Assembly (NCBI GenBank): GCA_020723285.1
Contig: DYJE01000013.1
Location: forward strand, 49,501-113,500
DNA length: 64,000 nucleotides
From: Desulforapulum autotrophicum
GTDB taxonomy: Bacteria > Desulfobacterota > Desulfobacteria > Desulfobacterales > Desulfolunaceae
Direction of reading: 5' to 3'
Each line of letters starts with the position of its first letter. Within the stretch, counting starts at the first letter, position 1. Below the pieces are notes generated by a model that saw only the letters and a program-made list of their open reading frames with translations, searched no databases and was not told the DNA's origin. This document shows positions 36,248 to 45,005 of this stretch, in pieces. Made by a program: the position numbers and the translations under genes.

Positions 36248-37114
36248 TCACCAGTGGGGCTGGTTTCCGATCCGGTAGTTCATCACCTCGAGGGTGTTGC
36301 TGATCACCACAAATGCACCGGGATCGATACGACGGACCAGATTCTTCAGATCTCCGAGTTCGGGAAATGTGACCACGGTGTAAAGGATGCTTTCCTTTTC
36401 GCCTTTGAATCCGCCTTTACCGTCCAGGATGGTCACCCCTCTCCGGATGTCCCTAAGGATTTCATCGGATATGACTTTCCAGTGCGGTGAAATGATGAAC
36501 ACCGCCTTTCTCTGGCTGAGCCCGGTGACCAGAATATTGACCACCTTGGCGCTGACATAGATGACGATCAGGGTGTACAGGGCCGATTCGATTGAAAAAA
36601 AATACGCAGCAAGCACCAGAACAACGGCATTGACAAAAAGAATGGTGTTTCCGAGACTGATTGAAAAACGTTTAAGCAGCATGACCGCAAGGATGTCCAT
36701 GCCCCCCTGTGAACCGGAAGACCGCAACGTGAGCCCCACCGCAGCTCCAAGGACGATTCCCCCGAGAAGGGCATTGAGGAGTTTGTCATGGAGGTTGATG
36801 TGGACATGGACCAAGGACAGCGCCAGGGAGAGGCTGACCGCTCCGATGATGCTGAAGAAGAAAAACCGTCTGCCGACAGCCATCCAGGCTGCGATGAACA
36901 TCGGAATGTTCATGGCGATATAGATCCACTCCACACGCCATGCCGGAATAATGGAATGGATCACAAGGGCGATACCCGTGACCCCGCCGGACACGAACTG
37001 GTTCGGAATCAGAATCCCGTTGACGGCCAGAGCTGAAATGATGCTGCCTGCGGCAATCAGTGCGATATCCCTGACGACCTGGCGGGTTGATTCAAATATG
37101 ACTTGCGGTTGCAT
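36248..37114 (-). CDS. YitT family membrane protein (DUF161/DUF2179)
   Basis: 288 residues. About five to six hydrophobic segments fill the first two-thirds, with NQFVSGGVTGIALVIHSI and RSSGSQGGMDILAVML as family motifs. The soluble C-terminal DUF2179 domain includes KAVFIISPHWKVISDEIL, RRGVTILDGKGGF and VVTFPELGDLKNLVRRIDPGAF. I chose ATG at 37114, preceded by GGGAGG; an upstream ATG at 37147 lacks a site. It is third in the aminomutase-glutamine synthetase-YitT unit and could export or sense a product, but no YitT substrate is established. Confidence 0.88.
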   Translation of the reverse strand: MQPQVIFESTRQVVRDIALIAAGSIISALAVNGILIPNQFVSGGVTGIALVIHSIIPAWRVEWIYIAMNIPMFIAAWMAVGRRFFFFSIIGAVSLSLALSLVHVHINLHDKLLNALLGGIVLGAAVGLTLRSSGSQGGMDILAVMLLKRFSISLGNTILFVNAVVLVLAAYFFSIESALYTLIVIYVSAKVVNILVTGLSQRKAVFIISPHWKVISDEILRDIRRGVTILDGKGGFKGEKESILYTVVTFPELGDLKNLVRRIDPGAFVVISNTLEVMNYRIGNQPHW

Positions 37115-37187
37115 GGGACCTCCCAAGGCTGACTCCTTTTTCCTCATATCGTATCAGCGAAGCAATTATTTCCAAATAACATCAATA

Positions 37188-38504
37188 TCATATATTCAAA
37201 TATTTATGGTGCTCACGCGGTGTGATGTGGGTTCTGTGTTCCTCCCATTCCGCAGTCTTGAGACGAATGTAGTTGCCATAGATCGTTTCCCCCAGAAATT
37301 CCCTCAGGAAATCACTGCGTTCGGCCTCCACAAGGGCCTCGTACAGGCTTCGTGGAAGAAAACGCTCATCCCATAACAGCTTGGATTCGATTCTTTTTTC
37401 ATAGGCACTCCCCGTATCGGGCTGGCCGCAGTCCATTTTGTTTTCGATGCCCTTGATGCCCATGGCGATCAGGGCCGCCATCTGGAGATAGACATTGCCT
37501 GATGGATCGGGGCTTCGGATCTCAACACGGGTGTTTTCAGCCGTTGCCGTATAAGGCACCCGGATCATTGAACTTCGGTTTCTGAAGCCCCAGCTTCTGA
37601 GAATCGGAGCCTCTTTCTCCTTGATATAGGCTTTGTAGGAATTGTAAGTCGACGCCATGATGACGGACGTTTCACGCGCGTAACGCAGGATGCCTCCCAT
37701 GAAAAACCGCGCGTCGTCGCTCAGATTGTATTCGGCCCCTTTCCTGAAAAATAGGTTTTTCCCATGGCTGTCCTGCATGGAAATGTGAATGTGAAACGCG
37801 CTGCGGTTCAGGCTGTCGAAGGGTTTGGGCATAAATGTGGCGTAAAACCCCTTTTTCATGGCAATTTTTTTAGCGACATATGAAAAGAGAACCGTCCGGT
37901 CTGCCGCTTCCAGGGGGTCGCAGCATTCAAGATTGATTTCATGCTGCGACGGTGTCACTTCGTGATGATTCTTTTCATAGTGAATCCCGCATCCGGCAAG
38001 GACATCGATGATATTGTGCCGGATGTATTCACCCCGGTCGTGGGGCTCCGAATGACAATAACCGGCTTTGTCCGAGTGGGATTTTTCTCCGATATGCTCA
38101 CCACTCAAATCGAATTCGTTGCCATTGAGGAGAAAAAACTCATGCTCCGGCCCGACAAGAAACCGGACCCCATATTTTTTTTCCGCGTCGTCAAGGGTCT
38201 TTTCAAGAATGGCCCTGGCGTCAACCTCAGAGCGTTCTCCATGTTCGTTCATAATTTTTCCAACGAAAAACCGGACGGTTTCTCCTTTAAACCGGATGTC
38301 CCTCACACTTTTCATGTCGGGAAAAAGAAGACGGTCGCTGTTTTCCACGCTGGCAAAACCCGAAATCGAGCTCCCGTCAAACCCGATCCCATGTTTTTCT
38401 ATGCTTTCAAGGTCCCTGGGATTGACGGACAGGTTCATGACCCGCCCATCAAGATCGGTAAAAAATATTTTTGTAAATTCCATGGGAATTTTCTGATGTA
38501 TCAT
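37188..38504 (-). CDS. Divergent type I glutamine synthetase, possibly beta-glutamine-forming
   Basis: 438 residues, the GSI-alpha size, without the 25-residue insert of adenylylated forms. Family blocks: GFDGSSISGFASVENSD, GPEHEFFLL, NHHEVTPSQHEINLE and TRVEIRSPDP, with the metal-binding Glu and His residues kept. Two glutamate contacts differ by eye alignment: the usual NGSG loop is N233-R234-S235-A236, and the Arg six residues before the flap Glu (SYKR...) is Ala292. In the Salmonella enzyme these are Gly265 and Arg321, as I recall. It lies 67 bases after the aminomutase. I infer amidation of a non-standard glutamate, possibly beta-glutamate; ordinary glutamine synthesis remains possible. 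ATG at 38504 has GAGGTGG upstream. Confidence 0.85.
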   Translation of the reverse strand: MIHQKIPMEFTKIFFTDLDGRVMNLSVNPRDLESIEKHGIGFDGSSISGFASVENSDRLLFPDMKSVRDIRFKGETVRFFVGKIMNEHGERSEVDARAILEKTLDDAEKKYGVRFLVGPEHEFFLLNGNEFDLSGEHIGEKSHSDKAGYCHSEPHDRGEYIRHNIIDVLAGCGIHYEKNHHEVTPSQHEINLECCDPLEAADRTVLFSYVAKKIAMKKGFYATFMPKPFDSLNRSAFHIHISMQDSHGKNLFFRKGAEYNLSDDARFFMGGILRYARETSVIMASTYNSYKAYIKEKEAPILRSWGFRNRSSMIRVPYTATAENTRVEIRSPDPSGNVYLQMAALIAMGIKGIENKMDCGQPDTGSAYEKRIESKLLWDERFLPRSLYEALVEAERSDFLREFLGETIYGNYIRLKTAEWEEHRTHITPREHHKYLNI

Positions 38505-38571
38505 ACCACCTCTTTTTTTTGATAATTGATAAGCTGAAACGCGATGCAAAGCCCATTTCTCAATTCATGAT

Positions 38572-40359
38572 TTAAAAATAATACCAGATACTTGAATAAT
38601 CTTCAGCGTTCTCGCCCATTGAACTGAGCCGGTCAAGGTAGGTAAGGATCGGAATATCCGTCCCCACATAGGCGCTTCGCTCCACAATATTTTTTTCCCA
38701 GGGATGAAATTCGTAAACCCTTGATCCGTCGGGAAGCACCGAGATCAGATCCCTGTGCTGGTAGGCCCTGAGATAGTTTTTTCCAAGGCCGGGCACATTG
38801 TACACCGGTTCGTCTGTCCGCCGTGAGCCCGGCAGGAGGCGGCTTTCCTCTTTGTGTTCCTGGAGAATACGGGCCACGGGAACGCGGTAGTCCTGTGTCT
38901 CATCTTTTCCCTTGGGGGCGAAGGTGTAATAGGAATCAATACCGCAGACCCGGATCAGCCGGCGCAGCGCCGTGGCTTCGTACCTTCGGGATACAAAGAA
39001 ATTGAACACATGCTGGTTGTAAACCCCGATGCCCTGACGTTTCAGAAGATCAACCGCTTCAACGAGCTGTGGCGTCACTTCGTAAACATGTTCAATATGG
39101 GTGACCAGGGCCACGTCACGCCTTCCCGGTTTCCTGAAACTTCCAAGCAGCTCCGCCAGTTTCGGTGTTATGCGCATGGGCATCGTCACAGGCACCCGGC
39201 TCCCGATCCTGATCATTTCCACATGTTCAATATTCGCAACCCGCCGGAGGATGGTTTCAAGCGCCTTGTCCGTCATGGCCAGAGGGTCACCCCCGGTGAT
39301 CAGTACCTCCTTCACGGAGGGATGGGTTTCGATCCAGTTGAACGCATCATCCAGAGCCTTGCGTCCCGCCATGGCTTTCGGTGCCATGGCCTCGTCGATT
39401 TCCCAGTTTCTCTGGCAGTAGACGCAGATCTGGGGACAGGTGTTGAACGGCTTCAATATGGCCACGGCCGGATACCTGCGGGTCACAAGATCGATGGGCG
39501 ATGTGTCGGCTTCGAGCATGAAATCAAAGGCATCCCCACGATTGTCTGCATGGACGGCCATGAGGTCCACGTAGTTTGCGGGAGGAATGACCTGGGCCCT
39601 GACCGCCATATCCCTTCCGGACTCCGGATCGTTGTCGATCAGCGAGGCGTAATACGGCGTGATGCCGAAAGGGATACGGGCTTTGACGGCTTTTTTGACG
39701 GTTTCATATTCCTCCGAGCTCACAGCGGCCAGCCGGGACAGGTCGTCGGCGGATCTGATGATGTGTTTGATCTGCCAGTGCCAGTTGTTCCAGTCCTTCT
39801 GTGTCGCCCCGAGGGTACCTAAGATTTCCCTGCGTCGGTGCCGTCGCCGGATCACCGATTCATGCGAAAGACCGTCAGGGTATCGTTTCATGATGGTTTC
39901 CACGCTGTCCCATATGGCATCGAGTTCGACGGATCTGATGATGGCCGCGTCCCGGCCGGAGATATCATCAAGACTGGATTTCGCCGGACTGGGCGCATGG
40001 GGAACACCTCTCAACCCCCTGAACAGATGAATCATCTCGGCGAAAAAACCTTCGCCGAGATCATGTCTCGGAATATTCCGGGCCATGTCCCACAGGGCCT
40101 TTGTGACACTGAACCCGGACAGGGCGTCGGACCGTTCCGCGATCATGCTTCTGAAGACCCTGGCGCAATCCCGCATGATGATCACCTCATGATCATCCCG
40201 GTTGTTCATATTTTTGCCATGCCGCTCATACTGGATGCCCGTCACGGTGCCATAGATAATCGAACGGGCCGATTCAAGGTCTGTGCATTTTTCGATGTTT
40301 TTTAAAATGATTCTGCCTTCGGTGAGGCAATCCTCCATGGTGTATTGGGTTTCAGTCAT
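38572..40359 (-). CDS. KamA-family radical-SAM aminomutase, predicted glutamate 2,3-aminomutase
   Basis: 595 residues. The radical-SAM cluster motif CPQICVYC (C-x3-C-x2-C) has its cysteines at about 308, 312 and 315, followed by QRN, whose Arg matches the carboxylate-binding Arg of lysine 2,3-aminomutase. The PLP lysine is in VPGLGK (about 527). Where the lysine enzyme has Asp in YQCD and Asp in VDAPG, this protein has Lys in FAPK (about 483) and Asn in YNVPG (about 521). These are the changes reported for glutamate 2,3-aminomutase. The ~280-residue N-terminal extension is mostly helical and of unknown role. AAAAGGAG precedes ATG at 40359. First gene of a three-gene unit with a divergent glutamine synthetase. 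Confidence 0.85.
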   Translation of the reverse strand: MTETQYTMEDCLTEGRIILKNIEKCTDLESARSIIYGTVTGIQYERHGKNMNNRDDHEVIIMRDCARVFRSMIAERSDALSGFSVTKALWDMARNIPRHDLGEGFFAEMIHLFRGLRGVPHAPSPAKSSLDDISGRDAAIIRSVELDAIWDSVETIMKRYPDGLSHESVIRRRHRRREILGTLGATQKDWNNWHWQIKHIIRSADDLSRLAAVSSEEYETVKKAVKARIPFGITPYYASLIDNDPESGRDMAVRAQVIPPANYVDLMAVHADNRGDAFDFMLEADTSPIDLVTRRYPAVAILKPFNTCPQICVYCQRNWEIDEAMAPKAMAGRKALDDAFNWIETHPSVKEVLITGGDPLAMTDKALETILRRVANIEHVEMIRIGSRVPVTMPMRITPKLAELLGSFRKPGRRDVALVTHIEHVYEVTPQLVEAVDLLKRQGIGVYNQHVFNFFVSRRYEATALRRLIRVCGIDSYYTFAPKGKDETQDYRVPVARILQEHKEESRLLPGSRRTDEPVYNVPGLGKNYLRAYQHRDLISVLPDGSRVYEFHPWEKNIVERSAYVGTDIPILTYLDRLSSMGENAEDYSSIWYYF

Positions 40360-40437
40360 TAATTTACTCCTTTTCATGAATTATCATCTTGGAATACGGG
40401 ATGTTGCATTGAATTCAACGATGACTTTCATGAACAC

Positions 40438-40466
40438 CCGGCTTGCCCGATAAAAGGGCAGGCCGG
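40438..40466 (-). promoter_or_regulatory. Stable hairpin in the aminomutase leader
   Basis: CCGGCTTGCCC pairs with GGGCAGGCCGG (11 pairs, one G-U) around a 7-base loop. It sits 79 bases upstream of the aminomutase start and lacks a T-run on either strand, so it is more likely a leader structure than a terminator. Confidence 0.5.
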
Positions 40467-40952
40467 ATACGTGTCTAAATATTTCGTTCAGCAAGACAGA
40501 CATCGATAATAATATTATTATTTCAGAAAGATATAATCATCAAGAAAGAGTCTGTTTTAGATAGAAAAATACCATTGATCCGTTTATGGAACATGAGAGA
40601 TCTGAATTTCAAACCTTATCAATTGGTATTATTACCGATGGATGAACATTACTTCAGATGAAGTCACTCAAAAATAAGAAACATGCACGGGAAGGCTTGT
40701 TTCGAATGACGCAGGGCGGTTCATGAAAGATTCATGAATTTCAATAGACCTTCGCCATGTAGTTTTTCAGCATATGATTGATCACCTCCCTCATCATACA
40801 GAAGATTGTTGATATGAGTAAGATGATAGCAGGGCATTTCCACAATATGCAAGCATTAATTTTTTTTATCGTTCATCAGTATCTCTTAATGCCATATTTA
40901 GATATCCTGAAAATAGCTCCTGATAAGGGGCATGGAAAATTGGAAAAATGAT
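40467..40952. other. AT-rich intergenic stretch without a supported gene
   Basis: Nearly 500 bases of AT-rich DNA, unlike the surrounding GC-rich genes. It contains a short palindrome ATAATAATATTATTAT at about 40508. I see no credible gene, RNA or insertion sequence here. It must hold the promoter of the aminomutase operon. Confidence 0.6.
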
Positions 40953-40981
40953 TTGACGCACTTACCGTTGCACCATAGAAT
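40953..40981 (+). promoter_or_regulatory. Sigma-70-type promoter of vapBC
   Basis: TTGACG at 40953-40958 and TAGAAT at 40976-40981 are separated by exactly 17 bases, with vapB starting at 41001 behind GGAGGTGA. Confidence 0.7.
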
Positions 40982-41000
40982 GCACGCATGGAGGTGAATT

Positions 41001-41204
41001 ATGAGAACCCATGTTGTGTTAGATGACAATCTTATTGATGAAGCGTTCAAATGCGCTGAAAACATCCATACAAAAAAAGAGCTGATTGAAACGGCGTTAA
41101 AAGAATTCGTGAGAAACAGAAAGCAGAAAAATCTCCGCGACCTCAAAGGCAAAATACTCTTTTCTGAAAACTATGATTACAAAAAAATGAGACAAGGCGA
41201 ATGA
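41001..41204 (+). CDS. vapB: VapB-type antitoxin
   Basis: 67 residues. The opening TNVVLDDxL-like strand (RTHVVLDDNLIDEAFKCA) and the following helices fit the short VapB family that binds DNA as a dimer. The C-terminal part, with KGKILFSENYDYKKMR, would wrap the toxin. GGAGGTGA gives a strong ribosome site. It overlaps vapC by 4 bases. AT-rich composition differs from the flanking MoxR operon and suggests transfer. Confidence 0.87.
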   Translation: MRTHVVLDDNLIDEAFKCAENIHTKKELIETALKEFVRNRKQKNLRDLKGKILFSENYDYKKMRQGE

Positions 41205-41602
41205 TACTGGTCGATACGTCTGTATTGATCGATTATCTGAAAGGGATCGACAACCCTGCGACTCGTTCGCTCGATCATATTCTTGAAATGGGAATTCCTT
41301 TTGGAATCAATGAATTCATCTTTCAAGAAATTTTACAAGGTGCCAAAACCACCCATGAATTCCAGAAATTAAAGGATTATCTCGAAACACTTACTTTTTA
41401 TTCCTTGAGATCCGGCAAAGAATCTTATGAACGATCTGCATTGATGTATTTCAATTGCCGAAGAAAAGGAATTACGATTCGAAGTACCATTGATCTTCTG
41501 ATTGCCCAGACAGCCATAGAAAACGAACTTTACCTTCTTCATAACGATAACGATTTCACAAACATGGGGAAAGCTGTTTCAGACCTTCAATTTTATGGTT
41601 AA
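41201..41602 (+). CDS. vapC: VapC-type PIN-domain toxin
   Basis: 133 residues. PIN nuclease pattern: first Asp in MILVDTSVLIDYLKG (D5), a Glu in NEFIFQEILQG, and acidic residues in RSTIDLLIAQTAI and HNDNDFTNM. Toxins of this family cut tRNA or rRNA. It overlaps vapB as ATGA. All four acidic sites look intact, so the toxin should be active. It closes the insert between MoxR and DUF58, 30 bases before the latter. Confidence 0.9.
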   Translation: MILVDTSVLIDYLKGIDNPATRSLDHILEMGIPFGINEFIFQEILQGAKTTHEFQKLKDYLETLTFYSLRSGKESYERSALMYFNCRRKGITIRSTIDLLIAQTAIENELYLLHNDNDFTNMGKAVSDLQFYG

Positions 41603-41632
41603 AAATAATGATTATCTGGAACGTTTTTTAGA

Positions 41633-43030
41633 ATGACCATACTCCCGACAAACCGGCTTCTCTTAACAACAGCGCTGATCTTTTTCCCCGGCACCCTCGT
41701 TCCGGTGTTTCTGCCGGAAACGGAAACCACTGCTGCGGTGCTGATGGCGGGCTTATTCTTTGCGTCGGTTCTGGACGCCCTGGGATCACGGTCAAAACTC
41801 AAGGGAATTGACCTGACAGTGCCCGGCGTCGTCCGGCTGAGCCGGGGCCGGGCGTCTGTGATCCCTGTTTCCATGACCCACGGTTTCACGAAACCCCAGG
41901 TTCTGAGGCTCGGGCTTGTCCTGCCAAAGGGTGTGGACGCGGGACCACCGGACGGTCCCCCGGAATGCCGTCTGGTTCTCTCCAAAAACACCGGGGCTGG
42001 CCAGACCGATTTTCCGGTGATTTCAAACCGGACAGGCTGTCATGCCCTCACGGATCTCCGGCTTGAAATCCGGTCCACCGGCGGTTTCTGGAGTGTCCGG
42101 GAGAAGCGGACCGTCCGTTCGGAAATCCGCGTCTATCCCGATCTGGCCGCAGAACGGCGGGCCCTGGCCTCGCTGTTTCTGGAACGGGGCACGGGCAGCC
42201 ACGCCCGGCGCATGGTGGGAAAAGGCCGGGAATTTGAAAAGCTCAGGGAATACGCGCCGGGAGACACCTACGAGGACATCCACTGGAAAGCCACAGCCCG
42301 GCGGGCCCGGCCCATTTCCAAAGTGTTCCAGGTGGAACGGACCCAGGACATCTACGTTTTCGTGGACGCCTCCCGCCTGAGCGGCAGACCCGCAACCCTT
42401 TCCACGCGCATGGAAACCGGAGAACGCCGGGCAGCGACTGGCGAAAGGGCCCCCGTTGAGTCGGTCTTCGACCGTTATCTGAGCGCGGCTCTCACCACCG
42501 GCCTTGCGGCTGAAAAACAGGGAGACCGGTTTGGCATGGGTGTGTTCGCCGACTCGGTCCTGGGTTTCGTGAAGGCCCGAAGCGGAAAAACCCATTTCAA
42601 CATCTGCCGGGACCTGGTGTACACCGTGGCCCCCCGGCGGGTCAGCCCGGACTACTCCGAATTCTTCACCTTCACCGGCACGCGACTGAGAAAAAGGTCC
42701 CTTATTTTCATCCTCACCAGCCTCGAAGACCCGGTGACTGCCGATCATTTCCTTGCCAACATCCACGTCCTTTCACGGAAACACCTGGTGATGGTGGTGA
42801 TGCTGAAACCGCCGTCCGTGGCGCCCATATTTCACAGCAAAGGCGCGGAAGTGAACACAGCCGCCGACATTCACCGGCATCTTGCCGGGCATACGGTGTG
42901 GACCGGGCTTCACGAACTGGAAACCGCCCTGAACCGCCAGGGCGTGGGTTTTTTCCTCACGGACAACCCGTCGCTCTGTCCCTTCCTCGTCTCACGATAC
43001 CTTGACGTCAAACAGAGGCAGACGTTATGA
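41633..43030 (+). CDS. DUF58 domain protein, displaced MoxR partner
   Basis: 465 residues. Two hydrophobic segments at the N-terminus (about 8-42) are followed by a beta-rich part and the DUF58 core: GREFEKLREYAPGDTYEDIHW, KVFQVERTQDIYVFVDASR, and a VWA-like continuation. DUF58 proteins are usually encoded directly after MoxR; here an insert of about 5.4 kb lies between. No good Shine-Dalgarno sequence precedes ATG at 41633, which fits a start once coupled to the MoxR stop. It overlaps the SpoIIM-like gene by 4 bases. Confidence 0.88.
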   Translation: MTILPTNRLLLTTALIFFPGTLVPVFLPETETTAAVLMAGLFFASVLDALGSRSKLKGIDLTVPGVVRLSRGRASVIPVSMTHGFTKPQVLRLGLVLPKGVDAGPPDGPPECRLVLSKNTGAGQTDFPVISNRTGCHALTDLRLEIRSTGGFWSVREKRTVRSEIRVYPDLAAERRALASLFLERGTGSHARRMVGKGREFEKLREYAPGDTYEDIHWKATARRARPISKVFQVERTQDIYVFVDASRLSGRPATLSTRMETGERRAATGERAPVESVFDRYLSAALTTGLAAEKQGDRFGMGVFADSVLGFVKARSGKTHFNICRDLVYTVAPRRVSPDYSEFFTFTGTRLRKRSLIFILTSLEDPVTADHFLANIHVLSRKHLVMVVMLKPPSVAPIFHSKGAEVNTAADIHRHLAGHTVWTGLHELETALNRQGVGFFLTDNPSLCPFLVSRYLDVKQRQTL

Positions 43031-44031
43031 TCATCGACCTTTCCCGGTTTATCGAAAACGAAAAACCGTTCTGGACGGAACTGGAAACCCTCTTGGACCG
43101 TATGGAACGGGATGCGGCCTTTCGCATGGATGTCCGGGGCCTTAAGCGCTTCCATTATCTTTACCAGCGGGCATCTTCAGCCCTTAGCCGTATAACCGAC
43201 GTGAGTTCGGAGAAAAACCTGAAAATCTATCTCGAATCCCTGGTGGGCCGGGCCTTTGCCGAAATCCATAAACAGCGGAGCAGGTTCACGTTCGGAAATC
43301 CCCTGACCTGGTTCTTACGGACCTTTCCCAGAACTGTGCGAAAGCACGCCGCAGCCCTTGCCGTATCCCTCGCCATCACTTTCGCCGGATGCATGTTCGG
43401 GGCTTTCGCCGTATCCATGGACCCGGACGCCAAGGAAAGCATCCTGCCCTTCGCCCACCTCATGGGCGATCCCGCCGAACGGGTGGCCTATGAAGAAAGC
43501 GGGAAGACCGACCGCCTGAGCGGGCACAAATCCTCGTTTTCATCGCAGCTCATCGCCAACAACACCCGGGTGTCGGTTTTCGCCATGGGTCTTGGCATCA
43601 CCTGGGGCATCGGCACGTTCATTCTTCTTTTTTCAAACGGGGTGATCCTGGGTGCGGTGGCGGCGGACTACATCATGGCCGGTCAATCGTCGTTTCTGGC
43701 GGGCTGGCTTCTGCCCCACGGGTCCGTGGAAATTCCCTGCATCATCCTGGCCGGGCAGGCGGGCTTCGTTCTGGCCGGAGCCCTCACGGACAAGCGGCGG
43801 CCGGTGTCGCTGAAACAGCGCTTGAGAGACGCCGGGCCGGATATCGTGACGCTGATGGGCGGGGTGGCCCTTTTGCTGGTCTGGGCCGGTTTCATCGAAG
43901 CCTTTCTGTCCCAGTACCACGAACCGGTCATTCCCTATGCCGTAAAAATCGGCTTCGGCTCTGTGGAGCTGATCCTTCTCATTTTGTTCATCCTTCTGGG
44001 CGGAAGGCCGACAAAGGAGACCGCGCCATGA
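43027..44031 (+). CDS. SpoIIM/DUF95-like membrane protein
   Basis: 334 residues. A soluble helical region (about 1-105) precedes five hydrophobic segments. Family-like pieces are FAVSMDPDAKESILPF, FSSQLIANNTRVSVFAMGLGITWGIGT and LLPHGSVEIPCIILAGQAG. Such proteins accompany MoxR, DUF58 and RDD genes. Overlaps of 4 bases at each side show tight coupling. No enzymatic activity is predicted. Confidence 0.87.
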   Translation: MIIDLSRFIENEKPFWTELETLLDRMERDAAFRMDVRGLKRFHYLYQRASSALSRITDVSSEKNLKIYLESLVGRAFAEIHKQRSRFTFGNPLTWFLRTFPRTVRKHAAALAVSLAITFAGCMFGAFAVSMDPDAKESILPFAHLMGDPAERVAYEESGKTDRLSGHKSSFSSQLIANNTRVSVFAMGLGITWGIGTFILLFSNGVILGAVAADYIMAGQSSFLAGWLLPHGSVEIPCIILAGQAGFVLAGALTDKRRPVSLKQRLRDAGPDIVTLMGGVALLLVWAGFIEAFLSQYHEPVIPYAVKIGFGSVELILLILFILLGGRPTKETAP

Positions 44032-44807
44032 CCGGCCAGATCCTTTCCCGATTTTCCATCCACACCCCGGAAGGCGTCACCTTCAGCCTGAGACTGGCGG
44101 GTCCGGTGGTCCGGTCCCTGGCCTTTTTCACCGACATGGCCGTGATCCTCACCATAACAAAAATCATCAACCTGTTCGGGGGATTTCTCGGCGTGATCAG
44201 CCCGGATGTCGCCACGGCCTTTTCGGTGCTCGCCTATTTCGCCGTGAGCATGGGCTACGGTTTTATCCTGGAATGGGCCCTGAACGGTCAGACCCTGGGC
44301 AAACGGCTGTTCCGGCTCCGGGTCATGGACGCCCAGGGCCTTGCCCTTTCCTTCAGCCAGGTGGTGATCCGCAACCTTCTCCGGCTGGTGGATGCCCTGC
44401 CGGGCCTGTACCTTCTGGGCGGCATCTCACTCCTCATCACCCGGAAATCCCAGCGACTGGGGGATCTCGCCGCCAGCACCATCGTGGTCTGGTCGCCGCC
44501 GATGGCCCAGCCCGATCTCGCCCAGATCCTTTCCGGCAAGTTCAATTCCCTGAAAGAGCATCCCCACCTCTGCGCCCGCCTTCGTCAGAAAACCTCCCCG
44601 GCGGAAGCGGACATCGCCCTTTCGGCGCTGATCCGGCGCGAAACCATCGGACCTTCGGAGCGCGTCGAACTTTTCAGCGTCCTTTCCGGTCATTTCAAAG
44701 AAAAAATCCCTTTTCCCGAAGAAGCGGTTTTCGGCCTGTCCGACGAACAGTATGTGCGGAATGTGGCGGATGTGCTTTTCCATCCCGTGAACAGACTGTC
44801 ACGGTGA
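44028..44807 (+). CDS. RDD family membrane protein
   Basis: 259 residues. The RDD domain spans about 25-155: RSLAFFTDMAVILTITKI, a second helix, LNGQTLGKRLFRLRVMD, and QRLGDLAASTIVVW. The C-terminal ~95 residues are soluble and helical. It is the last gene of the displaced half of the MoxR cluster and overlaps the SpoIIM-like gene by 4 bases. A second RDD protein opens the other half at 29602. The 198 bases after it hold no supported gene. Confidence 0.9.
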   Translation: MTGQILSRFSIHTPEGVTFSLRLAGPVVRSLAFFTDMAVILTITKIINLFGGFLGVISPDVATAFSVLAYFAVSMGYGFILEWALNGQTLGKRLFRLRVMDAQGLALSFSQVVIRNLLRLVDALPGLYLLGGISLLITRKSQRLGDLAASTIVVWSPPMAQPDLAQILSGKFNSLKEHPHLCARLRQKTSPAEADIALSALIRRETIGPSERVELFSVLSGHFKEKIPFPEEAVFGLSDEQYVRNVADVLFHPVNRLSR

Positions 44808-45005
44808 CATCCGGGCTCTTCAAACAGGACACACTGTTATTCCTGCTTTTTTCCATTACGGGGATCGATCACGGTTCAAACGCAAACTGACGCAACTGAC
44901 CGGGCGACGCTGGTTTGTATCCATGGATGACCGGAAACGGAAAATCGCCGAATACCTCCGGGGATGGGGGAGAAAATCCCCCGGTTACCCGATTCGGCTT
45001 TCATT

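Noticed and set aside
36231..41623. CGTTCCAAGATA and inverted CGTTCCAGATA as terminal repeats of the insert
   Set aside because: The match is short, imperfect and the left copy lies inside the MoxR gene; chance is likely. Mentioned only as a weak hint.
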